From: Clostridiales bacterium
GTDB taxonomy: Bacteria; Bacillota; Clostridia; Oscillospirales; Oscillospiraceae
Direction: 5' to 3'
DNA: 64,000 bases
NCBI GenBank assembly: GCA_029265405.1
Contig: JAJUJI010000002.1
Location: forward strand, 218,680 to 282,679
The translations under genes were made by a program, and so were the position numbers. Under the pieces are notes generated by a model. That model did not search any database. It saw nothing but the letters and a program-made list of their open reading frames with translations, and was not told where the DNA came from. This document shows, piece by piece, positions 17,640 through 25,862 of this stretch (positions are counted from its first letter, which is position 1; every line of letters begins with the position of its first letter).

Positions 17640-19649
17640 CTAAAGCAGCCTGCGGTAATACAGCCCGGTCGTGCGGGCTCCGTCATACGCTTGGCCGTTT
17701 TTATGGAGCCTGTAGGCCCTTAGGCAGTCTGCGGCCGATTCCTTTGTGAAATAAAGCAGAGCAAACTCTATGCCCCTTAAGTCCCTGTCTCCTATATAAA
17801 GCGGCGCCGAGTTTAGAATCTCCGAATACTCCCCGTCCCGGCAAAGCACCGTAAAGGACTTCCCCCGCCTGTCAAGCAGCTGCCCGGAGCCGCCGCAGCC
17901 GGGGCGGCAGCCGCCCTTGGATTTCAGCGGACAGTTTCTGCAGAGCATGAGCGGCAGATAGCCGTAGGTTATCAGTCCTCTTGGCAGGCTCCCGCCCAGC
18001 CCTCGCGCATCCTTAAAGCTGATTTCGTAAGACAGCAAAGCGTCCTCAAGTCCCATACCCTCATAGACCTTCAGCGCTTTCGTATTCATTATGTTAAGGT
18101 CGAAGCCGCCGCTGACCCGGAAGCCAAGTCTCCGTGCCAGCCTGACGGTTCCTATATTCCCCGCGCAGACTCTTGACAGGCCCTTTTCTTTCAAACCCGA
18201 AAGCAGCTTTTCCAGCTTTGCTTCCCCAAGGGGATAAACCAGCCTGGGAAGCTCTCCGACGAGCTTGTCTCCCCATCCGCCGATAAGCTCGGCGTCGATT
18301 TCCCCTACGGGAACATATATCGTTTCCTCGCCTATGCCCTCAAACATCTGCTCCTTTTTTGCAAACCTCAGCCTGAGCTCCGGCTCCCGCTCTGAATACC
18401 TCGCTTCAGGCTTCTCAAGATCTCCAATGAAGCTCCACGGCTTTACCTTGCTCCTGAGCTCCAGCAGCTTTTCCAGGGCCTGCCTTCGCAGCGGATTGAG
18501 CTTTGACGTATAACCGTTTTCAATATCAGTCCTGCAGCTCCTAAGGACAAAGGGAGTGCCTCCCGTCCTCCTGAGGCTGTCCTCGGCTCTGATTTCATTC
18601 CTCTCCGCTCTTTCGGGCAAATCGCCCCATACGATCGCCGCCTCTTTGCCGTCGGTAACGGTCAGCCGCGCGGGTTCGCCCGGTTTGATTGTAAGCTCCA
18701 TGTCTACCGGCGCCCTGGACAGCTCCCTTCTGTAAAGCTCCCTTACTCCGGCTATCTCCTCCATGCTTTCCGCAGCGTTTTCCTCGGTTCTGCGGCCGAA
18801 CATGTCAAGGCCGCGCTTTCCCGTAAGATAGCCGTCTGTAAAGCCGCCTCTGGAGAAAATCCTCCCAAGCCTGTCCATATCCGGCTTTTCGCCCCGCAGG
18901 GCCCTGACGCAGGCGTCAGTCGCCGCGGCAACGTACTCGGGCCGCTTCATCCTACCCTCTATTTTCAGGGAAACCACGCCAGCCGTCTCAAGCTCGCGCA
19001 AATGCCCTATATAGCTCATATCCTTGAGAGACAGCGCGTAGGGCCTGCCTCCAGCCCTGAAGTCAAGTCTGCAGGGCTGGGCGCATAAGCCTCTGTTGCC
19101 ACTTCGGCCCCCAAGCATGGAGGAAAGCCCGCACTGGCCGGAAACGCTCATGCATAAGGCGCCGTGTACAAAGCATTCAAGCTCGATGTCCGTCTTTTCG
19201 GCTATTGTTCTTATCTCCCTAAGTGTCAGCTCCCTGGCCAGCACCACTCGTGAAAAGCCCAGCTCCCTGGCGGCCTTCGCGCCCTCGGCGTTGTGTACCG
19301 TCATTTGCGTCGAGGCGTGGCGCGGCATATCCGGAAGATGCTCCCTGAACAGGGCCATTACCCCCAGGTCCTGTATAATTACCGCATCTGCCCCGCTTTG
19401 GGCCACGCTCCGCATCAGCCCGTAAAGCTCCTCCGTTTCGGAATCCTTCAAAAGGGTGTTTATAGTTACATATACCCTTACGCCGCGCCCACGGCAATAG
19501 GCTGCGGCCGCGCTCAAGTCCTCAGCGGCAAAATTCTGCGCGTTGCGCCTTGCGTTGAAAGCGCCGGCCCCCAGATATACCGCGTCGGCGCCCGAGCGCA
19601 CGGCGGCTATAAGCTGCTCCCAGCCTCCGGCCGGAGCGAGAATCTCCAT
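17640..19649 (-). CDS. U32 family peptidase-like protein (RlhA/DUF3656-type)
   Basis: 669 residues. The N-terminal TIM-barrel-like U32 domain begins ILAPAGGWEQLIAAVRSGADAVYLG and contains the family signature ECFVHGALCMSVSGQCGLSS near residue 160, then RGLCAQPC. The middle and C-terminal part matches the long U32 form with a DUF3656-like insert and a late Cys cluster (CRNCPLKSKGGCRPGC) that may bind an Fe-S cluster. Long U32 proteins of this type include 23S rRNA cytidine hydroxylases; others are called collagenase-like, so the reaction is uncertain. The stop lies only 60 bp inside the left junction. Confidence 0.85.
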   Translation of the reverse strand: MEILAPAGGWEQLIAAVRSGADAVYLGAGAFNARRNAQNFAAEDLSAAAAYCRGRGVRVYVTINTLLKDSETEELYGLMRSVAQSGADAVIIQDLGVMALFREHLPDMPRHASTQMTVHNAEGAKAARELGFSRVVLARELTLREIRTIAEKTDIELECFVHGALCMSVSGQCGLSSMLGGRSGNRGLCAQPCRLDFRAGGRPYALSLKDMSYIGHLRELETAGVVSLKIEGRMKRPEYVAAATDACVRALRGEKPDMDRLGRIFSRGGFTDGYLTGKRGLDMFGRRTEENAAESMEEIAGVRELYRRELSRAPVDMELTIKPGEPARLTVTDGKEAAIVWGDLPERAERNEIRAEDSLRRTGGTPFVLRSCRTDIENGYTSKLNPLRRQALEKLLELRSKVKPWSFIGDLEKPEARYSEREPELRLRFAKKEQMFEGIGEETIYVPVGEIDAELIGGWGDKLVGELPRLVYPLGEAKLEKLLSGLKEKGLSRVCAGNIGTVRLARRLGFRVSGGFDLNIMNTKALKVYEGMGLEDALLSYEISFKDARGLGGSLPRGLITYGYLPLMLCRNCPLKSKGGCRPGCGGSGQLLDRRGKSFTVLCRDGEYSEILNSAPLYIGDRDLRGIEFALLYFTKESAADCLRAYRLHKNGQAYDGARTTGLYYRRLL

Positions 19650-19741
19650 ATTTGATTGAATGCCTCCCTTCGGGCGCCGAGCGCCTTGCGTCCTTTAGCG
19701 CCGCGGACAATATAGCACATTTGCAGAACCGAAAAAAGTGT

Positions 19742-19770
19742 TTAACATAATTATTAATTTGTGATATATT
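19742..19770 (+). promoter_or_regulatory. Predicted promoter of the glycyl radical enzyme gene
   Basis: TTAACA, a 17-nt AT-rich spacer and TATATT. A GCGCGAA/TTCGCGC hairpin follows in the 5' leader (19781-19801) before the GGAAGGAG ribosome site. Confidence 0.6.
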
Positions 19771-19834
19771 ACTAGCGTAGCGCGAATGCCGAATTCGCGC
19801 AAATATCAGAGCGTGCGGGAAGGAGCGTCGCCAA

Positions 19835-22324
19835 ATGTACGAATTGAAGCCGATATCCGACCGGGTGGCGAGGATGCGTTCCAAATACAGGAACACTAAG
19901 CCGGAAATTTGCCTTGCCAGATACAGGCTCATAACCGAGTTTTACATGGATCCGGAATATCAGAAGCTGAGCGGCATAATGAAGCGCGCGAAAGCGCTGC
20001 ATCATATCCTGTCAAATATCCCCATACGGATAGACGAGGGCGAAGTTATCGTAGGCGCGCAGTCGGCAAAATACAGGGCCTGCGCCCTCTATCCGGAAAA
20101 CAGCGTAAGCTGGCTGATAGACGAGGTGAAGAGCGGCTTTATTTCCACAAGGGATATAGACCCGTATATAATATCCGAGGAGGACCGCCGTTATTTTCTG
20201 GAAACCGCCGATTTCTGGCTGCACGAGTGCATGTCGGCCAAGATGGACGCCATGATGCCCGACGGCTTCATGAACCGCATAGGCAGCGGCATAACCATGT
20301 TCGGGCCGAAAGACGCCTGCCAGTCTCCCGTGGGCCACTTTTGCACCGGCTATAAGACCGCCTGCGAAAAGGGCTTCGCCGCAATCAGGAAGGAAGCCCG
20401 CGATAAAATAGCCGAGCTTGAGGAGAACGGCATTTTCGGCGACTCGATAAACAAATACAACTTCTACAGGGCCGTAGACATAGTTTGCGACGGCATAATA
20501 ATCCTTACAAAGCGCTACGCCAGGCTGGCCGAGGAAAAGATGGCGGCCGAAACCGACCCGGTAAGGAAAAAGGAGCTGGCCGCAATGGCGGACACTCTCA
20601 ACTGGACGGTTGAAAAACCCTGCCGAGGCTTCCTTGACGCTCTGCAGTGCATATTCATGTATCAGACCGCCATGTGCCTTGACGCAAACATGCACGGCAT
20701 AAGCTTCGGCCGCATCGACCAGTATTTGGGCCCCTATTATGAAAAGGATATAGCCGAGGGCAGGCTAACCCCGGAATACGCCCAGGAGCTCATGGACTTA
20801 TTCTATCTTAAAGTGGCCGAAATGAACAAGCCCTGGAGCTACGCCGCCACGCAGTCCAACCCCGGCTACAACAGCGGCCAGCTAATGACGCTCGGAGGCG
20901 TGGACAAGGACGGCAACGACGCAACAAACCCCGTCACCTTTATGATGCTCCAGACCTCCGGACGTCTGCTGCTGCATGACCCGCCGCAGGCGCTGAGGAT
21001 ACATAAAAATACTCCTCCTGAGCTTTGGGAGGCGGCGATAGAAACTACAAAGAGAGCCGGAGGAGTGCCGACCTTTGAAAACGACGACATCATCATACCG
21101 GCGCTGATGAGCCGAGGCCTTTCGCTGGAAAGCGCCAGAAACTACGCCCTGATCGGCTGCGTGGAGCCCGCCGGCTGCGGCGACGAGTGGCCCGCCTGCG
21201 GCGGCACCGGCACTGAAACGTATTGGAATATGGCAAACGCCCTGATTCTGGCCATCAACGACGGAAAGCAGCCGCTCAAGCTGCTGGGGCGCAAAATAGG
21301 CAGCGAGGCCGTCCTGCCGTCAGAGAAGCGCGCCGGTCCTCCTTTGCCGAGCATGGGCCCCGACTTCCGCTGCGGCCTGCCCACCGGCTATCTGTATGAA
21401 ATGACTGACTTCCAGCAGGTGCTGGACGCCTTCGAGGCTCAGGTCAAGCTTTTTGTCAAGTGGCACGCAAGCTGCATCAACGCCTTTGAATACGTGGCCC
21501 GGGAAATACTGCCGCTTCCCATCGTCTCCTGTACGATGGACGGCTGCATGGAAAAGGGCATGGACGTCATGCACGGAGGCGCGCGCTACAACTCCACCGG
21601 CATAGCGGGCATCGCCATAGGCAATGTGGCCGACAGCCTCAACATGATAAAGCACCTCTGCTTCGACACAAAAAAGTGCACGACCCGCGAGCTTTACGAC
21701 GCAGTTATGAATAACTGGCAGGGTTACGAGGATCTCCGCAGCTATATTATCAACGAGGCCCCGCATTACGGAAACGGCATAGACGAGGCGGACAAGTACG
21801 CTCGCTGGGCCGCCAAGGTTTTCGCCGACGCCGTCAACTCCTGCACCGGACCCAGGGGACGCTTCAGCGCCGGGCTGTATCCCGTAACTACCAACGTCAT
21901 TTTCGGAAAAATGACTATAGCCACTCCCGACGGACGCTATATGGGCGAGCCGCTTTCCGACGGAATATCGGCAGTACAGGGCAGGGACGTCAGCGGCCCG
22001 ACGAATATCCTGCACTCGGTGAGTAAAATTGACCAAAGCCAGTACCCAAACGGCACGCTGTTCAATATGAAATTCCACCCCACCTCGCTCAACGGAGAGG
22101 AAGGAACGGTAAAGCTTTCCCAGCTCATCCAGACTTATTTCGACATGGGAGGCATGGAAATCCAGATAAACATAATAAGCTCGGACACGCTGAAAAAGGC
22201 CATGGAAAGGCCGGAGGAATACAAGGACCTTATAGTCCGTGTGGCCGGCTTCTCGGCTTATTTCGTTGAGCTGCACATCGACGGGCAGAGGGATCTTATA
22301 AGAAGGACAGAGCTGGCGCTTTAA
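19835..22324 (+). CDS. Glycyl radical enzyme of the PflD/dehydratase type, substrate unknown
   Basis: 829 residues, the full length of the family. The active-site loop reads NYALIGCVEPAGCGDEW, with the thiyl Cys and general-base Glu in GCVEP. The C-terminal glycyl-radical motif is RVAGFSAYF at ~residue 803. The Glu after the Cys resembles dehydratases and C-X lyases (glycerol, propanediol, hydroxyproline, choline, isethionate types) rather than pyruvate formate-lyase, which has CC. The surrounding residues (CGGTGTETYWNM) fit none of those I can name with confidence. These enzymes need a radical-SAM activase; none is encoded in this window. Confidence 0.88.
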   Translation: MYELKPISDRVARMRSKYRNTKPEICLARYRLITEFYMDPEYQKLSGIMKRAKALHHILSNIPIRIDEGEVIVGAQSAKYRACALYPENSVSWLIDEVKSGFISTRDIDPYIISEEDRRYFLETADFWLHECMSAKMDAMMPDGFMNRIGSGITMFGPKDACQSPVGHFCTGYKTACEKGFAAIRKEARDKIAELEENGIFGDSINKYNFYRAVDIVCDGIIILTKRYARLAEEKMAAETDPVRKKELAAMADTLNWTVEKPCRGFLDALQCIFMYQTAMCLDANMHGISFGRIDQYLGPYYEKDIAEGRLTPEYAQELMDLFYLKVAEMNKPWSYAATQSNPGYNSGQLMTLGGVDKDGNDATNPVTFMMLQTSGRLLLHDPPQALRIHKNTPPELWEAAIETTKRAGGVPTFENDDIIIPALMSRGLSLESARNYALIGCVEPAGCGDEWPACGGTGTETYWNMANALILAINDGKQPLKLLGRKIGSEAVLPSEKRAGPPLPSMGPDFRCGLPTGYLYEMTDFQQVLDAFEAQVKLFVKWHASCINAFEYVAREILPLPIVSCTMDGCMEKGMDVMHGGARYNSTGIAGIAIGNVADSLNMIKHLCFDTKKCTTRELYDAVMNNWQGYEDLRSYIINEAPHYGNGIDEADKYARWAAKVFADAVNSCTGPRGRFSAGLYPVTTNVIFGKMTIATPDGRYMGEPLSDGISAVQGRDVSGPTNILHSVSKIDQSQYPNGTLFNMKFHPTSLNGEEGTVKLSQLIQTYFDMGGMEIQINIISSDTLKKAMERPEEYKDLIVRVAGFSAYFVELHIDGQRDLIRRTELAL

Positions 22325-22354
22325 GCCGGGCCGCATGATAAAAAGGCGCTGGGC

Positions 22355-23332
22355 TCAATAGAGCTCCAGCACCTTTTTTGTATATTCCTTCATTTGAGCG
22401 GCCACATCCTCGGGCCAGGCTATCCTCGCCTCGGCCCCGAAGCCGAATACCCAGGCGAAAAACTGAGGACTTACCGCAACGCTCACCGTAACCGAAAAAC
22501 AGCCCTCCGGCTTCGGAACCAGCACCGCCTCCTTGCCGAAACGGTCTATGACCGCGTGCGCCAGACGCTCCGCAAACTCTATCTTCACAAGACGCTCCCG
22601 GCCTGTGAACATTCCGAAAATTCTGTCGGCGTATGAGGACATGTCCACGGCTTTAAACGCTTCAGCGCCTTCACGCTTGTTCCTTTCCAGCCTTATTTCA
22701 GCCATCTTGTCAACGCGGTAATGCTTCAGCTTATCCTCGGCGTCGTCGAAAGCCACAAGATAGTAATTTTCGTTGTCCCATATCAGCGCATACGGACTGA
22801 CTGAATAGCGCTTGCCGCCCTTGCGGTATACTCTGTTTTTATAAACATTGTAATCAAAATAAAGGAAGCTTATTTTCCTGTCCACGGCTATCGCCTTATG
22901 CAGCCTGTCCACATTGTAATAGATGCTCTCGTTCATGCTTTTTATCCGCTTGACCACATAGACCTGCCTGTGGAGCTGAGCCGCCTGGTTGTCGCCGGCC
23001 AGCTTTTCTATCTTGGCAATAAGCGAGTCGCTCTTTTTCCGGGTTATGAATTTTGAAGCCTGGACGCTGTCGGCCAGCAGCTTCAGCTCTGCCAGCTCGA
23101 AATCCCTGGAGCCTAGATAGTAGCCGCCCTTTTTTGACGCAATTATATCAAGACCGTAAAGCCTGAGAGCCTCAATATCGTCGTAGATTGCCTTTCTTTC
23201 TGCGCTTATGCCTTTCTTCTCCAAATAGTTGATAATATCCGACGAGGTAGCGGCATGCTCCTCGTCCGTTTGCCTTTCGAGCAGTTCCTTTACATATAGA
23301 AGCCGCAGCTTCTGATTTGGTGTTTTTGCCAT
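22355..23332 (-). CDS. WYL-domain transcriptional regulator (HTH_11-WYL)
   Basis: 325 residues. N-terminal winged helix (LRLLYVKELLERQTDEEHAATSSDIINYLEKKGI ... IYDDIEALRLYG), a helical linker, then a WYL domain (KISFLYFDYNVYKNRVYRKGGKRYSVSPYALIWDNENYYLVAF) and the C-terminal WCX extension. Members bind ligands or nucleic acid and control nearby genes. It converges on the glycyl radical enzyme gene with a 30-bp gap, making that enzyme a plausible target. GGAGG lies 8 nt before the ATG. Confidence 0.9.
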   Translation of the reverse strand: MAKTPNQKLRLLYVKELLERQTDEEHAATSSDIINYLEKKGISAERKAIYDDIEALRLYGLDIIASKKGGYYLGSRDFELAELKLLADSVQASKFITRKKSDSLIAKIEKLAGDNQAAQLHRQVYVVKRIKSMNESIYYNVDRLHKAIAVDRKISFLYFDYNVYKNRVYRKGGKRYSVSPYALIWDNENYYLVAFDDAEDKLKHYRVDKMAEIRLERNKREGAEAFKAVDMSSYADRIFGMFTGRERLVKIEFAERLAHAVIDRFGKEAVLVPKPEGCFSVTVSVAVSPQFFAWVFGFGAEARIAWPEDVAAQMKEYTKKVLELY

Positions 23333-23556
23333 GCGTTACGCCTCCGCAAGATTTCAAAGCCGCTCCCAGAGCAATTAAATTTTAACACATTGACAGCTAA
23401 GCGGCAAGCATTTATAATTTATGTTTGTTGAACCCCAGTTTGCTGCAGAATCGCTCCCCAAGCGCAAATAAGCTTTAACAAGCGCTGCGCATTGCTCATA
23501 AAAGCATTTAAACTATTAATTTATTCGGATTCCTGTGCGGCGGAGGGACGGTTTAT

Positions 23557-24051
23557 ATGCCAAACGGGCTTTGCTGTTTTACCGGCCACAGATATATAGA
23601 GCCTTCTTTGCTGCCGCTTTTGAGGGCACGGCTGAGAAAAGCAGCCGAAGACCTGGCTCTCGGCGGCATCGGCGGCTTCATATGCGGCGGCGCTCTGGGC
23701 TTTGATACCATTGCCGCCGAGACGGTGCTCAGGCTTAAGAACCGGCTGCCGGAACTGACCCTGACTCTTGTCCTGCCTTACCGCGGCCAAAGCGACAGAT
23801 GGTCCAGGGCGGACAGAGAGCGATACGCCGCCATCATGGATATGGCCGACGAGGTAATCTGCCTCTCCGAGGAGTATACTCCTTACTGCATGATAAAGCG
23901 CAACAGATTCATGGTAGAGCGCAGTTCTGTTTGCGTATGCTGGCTTACGCAAGCCAGCGGAGGGACCGCTTATACGGTTTCCTATGCCGCTTCCCGCGGC
24001 CTTAAAGTTATCAATCTTGCCATGGGATTGCAGACAGCTTTGGGAGGTTAA
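23557..24051 (+). CDS. SLOG-family (YpsA/DUF1273-like) nucleotide-binding protein
   Basis: 164 residues beginning CCFTGHRYI, then FICGGALGFDTIAAETVLRLK, PYRGQSDRW and a late CVCWLTQASGGTAYTVSYAASRGLKVINL, the order of motifs in the YpsA-like SLOG Rossmann fold. Such proteins bind nucleotide-derived ligands; the cellular role is unknown. CGGAGGGAC precedes the ATG. Four nt separate it from the next gene, an aldo/keto reductase, so they are probably cotranscribed. Confidence 0.8.
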   Translation: MPNGLCCFTGHRYIEPSLLPLLRARLRKAAEDLALGGIGGFICGGALGFDTIAAETVLRLKNRLPELTLTLVLPYRGQSDRWSRADRERYAAIMDMADEVICLSEEYTPYCMIKRNRFMVERSSVCVCWLTQASGGTAYTVSYAASRGLKVINLAMGLQTALGG

Positions 24052-24055
24052 TATA

Positions 24056-25186
24056 ATGTCGGATTTTTTTGGTAAAAATATTAAAGAGCTTGGCTTCGGA
24101 CTGATGCGGCTTCCCGTAGTTCCGGGCGGAGAGCAGAAGGACATCGATTTTGAGCAGGTTCAAAAAATGGTCGATTTATTTATAGAGCGCGGGTTTTCAT
24201 ATTTCGACACCGCGTATCTGTATCACAACGGCTATTCGGAAACAGTGGTTAAAAGATGCCTTGTGGACAAGTACCCCCGTGGCTCCTTCCAGGTGGTGGA
24301 TAAGATGCCGCTGTGGAACATAAAGGGCAAGGAGGATTATGAAAAGATATTCCGTACCCAGCTTGAGCGAACCGGTCTTGAATATTTCGACGTATATTAT
24401 CTGCACGGCATAGGCGTCGGCAGCCTGGATCTGCTGGACAAAACCGGCGGCTGGGAGTATCTGAGATCCCTGAAAGATAGAGGGCTTGCAAAGCATATCG
24501 GCTTCAGCTACCACTCCCCGGCCGAGCCGCTGAACAGGATACTTGACAGCCATCCCGAGGTGGAGCTGGTGCAGCTCCAAATAAATTATGTTGACTGGGA
24601 CAGCGAATCGGTGCAATCGCGCCTGTGCTACGAGGCATGCCGCAGCCGCGGGGTAAGGGTAGCCGTCATGGAGCCCGTCAAGGGCGGCTCGCTTGCCAAT
24701 CCACACCCAAACATACAGAAAATTTTCAAGGATTATAATCCCGAAGCTTCCGTGGCATCCTGGGCCATACGCTTCGCCGCCTCGCTCGAGGGGGTAGTAT
24801 CGGTGCTTTCCGGCATGTCATCTCTTGAGCAGGTGGACGACAACACGAAAACTATGTCGGATTTCAAACCTCTTACCGAGGCAGAACGCGCAAAGATCGC
24901 CGAGGCTGTAAGCGCCTTTGCGAAAATACCGACGATACCCTGCACCTCCTGCAAATACTGCATGGATGAGTGCCCGAAAAAGATCAACATACCCTCCATA
25001 TTAGGCATGCTCAATGAATACGAGAAATACCAGAGCGCGGCTAACCAGAAGTTTGGCTATTCCATGATGACGGCCATGGGCGGCAAGGCCTCCTCCTGCG
25101 TCGGCTGCAGGCTCTGCGAAAAGCATTGCCCCCAGAATATACCGATCACCTCGCATTTGAAAAAAGCGGCCAAGCTGTTTGAATAA
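24056..25186 (+). CDS. Aldo/keto reductase with C-terminal 2x[4Fe-4S] domain
   Basis: 376 residues. The AKR barrel contains GFGLMRLP, FDTAYLYHNGYSE (catalytic Asp/Tyr) and YYLHGI (His). The C-terminal ~90 residues carry two ferredoxin-like cysteine clusters, CTSCKYCMDECP and CVGCRLCEKHCP. Anaerobes have many such fusions, probably cytoplasmic redox enzymes linking ferredoxin and a carbonyl substrate. The ATG at 24056 has GGGAGG 9 nt upstream; a longer in-frame start would overlap the SLOG gene. Confidence 0.92.
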   Translation: MSDFFGKNIKELGFGLMRLPVVPGGEQKDIDFEQVQKMVDLFIERGFSYFDTAYLYHNGYSETVVKRCLVDKYPRGSFQVVDKMPLWNIKGKEDYEKIFRTQLERTGLEYFDVYYLHGIGVGSLDLLDKTGGWEYLRSLKDRGLAKHIGFSYHSPAEPLNRILDSHPEVELVQLQINYVDWDSESVQSRLCYEACRSRGVRVAVMEPVKGGSLANPHPNIQKIFKDYNPEASVASWAIRFAASLEGVVSVLSGMSSLEQVDDNTKTMSDFKPLTEAERAKIAEAVSAFAKIPTIPCTSCKYCMDECPKKINIPSILGMLNEYEKYQSAANQKFGYSMMTAMGGKASSCVGCRLCEKHCPQNIPITSHLKKAAKLFE

Positions 25187-25862
25187 ACTTTTTCAGGCGG
25201 GCATATTCCCGCCAACAATTCAAATATTCGGATTATGAGCCTTTCAGGCTCTGTTTAGCGGCGGCCGAAAACAGCCGATTCAACCGGCCGAGCCCAAAAA
25301 CGTGGACCGCTGGAAAACTCGCGCGAACTTTTTATTTTAACGTTTTTTCTTTTTTGCGTAAGTATTCGAGTTTTTCAGCTAGCCCTGATTAGTCTGTAGT
25401 TTTTCAACAAAACCGGCGTATTGCACTTTATGTTTGCTTGACATATTGCAATACGCCGGTTCTTTTTGCGCTAATAAACGGTTTTTTAACTCAAGTAATG
25501 TTATTAACATTACATTAATAATTTAGCATTGAAATTCTCGTTACCTCGGCTACTTTAATTTGATATATCGTTTTATATATAATATTTTCAAATTTCAGCG
25601 CAACCTTGCTTTACATAATTTTCTATTTATATTATTTTGCAAATTTAACAATTAAAAATATGCAATTAATTATTTAATGCAAAAGTGCGATATTACGGGC
25701 GTCATTGCGCGGAAGGCAATGTCCGCCAATTTTATGGCGCTTATTTAATGGAATTATTGTCGCTGTTGCACATAGTCTATATTTGAATAAGTAATATTTG
25801 CTTAGTGCTGTTATGCCCGAAAAGGGCGTTGGCATATACCAGTAATAATAGGAGGAAACCCG
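25187..25862. other. Long AT-rich intergenic region upstream of the DUF4430 surface protein
   Basis: 676 bp without a supported gene. Left part: a short GGCGGG/CCCGCC hairpin (25197-25213) and a strong terminator (25411-25466). The right 380 bp are very AT-rich, with an ATTGC-GCGGAAG-GCAAT dyad around 25703-25719 and the AGGAGGAAA ribosome site at 25851-25859. I looked for a cobalamin-riboswitch B12 box because of the downstream genes and did not find one. Confidence 0.6.
25411..25466 (+). terminator. Strong stem-loop terminator
   Basis: 15-bp perfect stem AACCGGCGTATTGCA / TGCAATACGCCGGTT with a 21-nt loop and a CTTTTT tail. It probably ends transcripts from the aldo/keto reductase operon, 225 bp after its stop. 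Confidence 0.75.

Noticed and set aside
17489..17749. 86-codon continuous reading of the cotJC 5' fragment into the element as a separate protein
   Set aside because: Family similarity stops exactly at codon 31; the remaining 55 codons are readthrough of the element end and overlap the 3' end of the U32 gene.
25467..25862. Cobalamin riboswitch upstream of the DUF4430/BacA genes
   Set aside because: No B12-box-like sequence could be found by eye on the plus strand.
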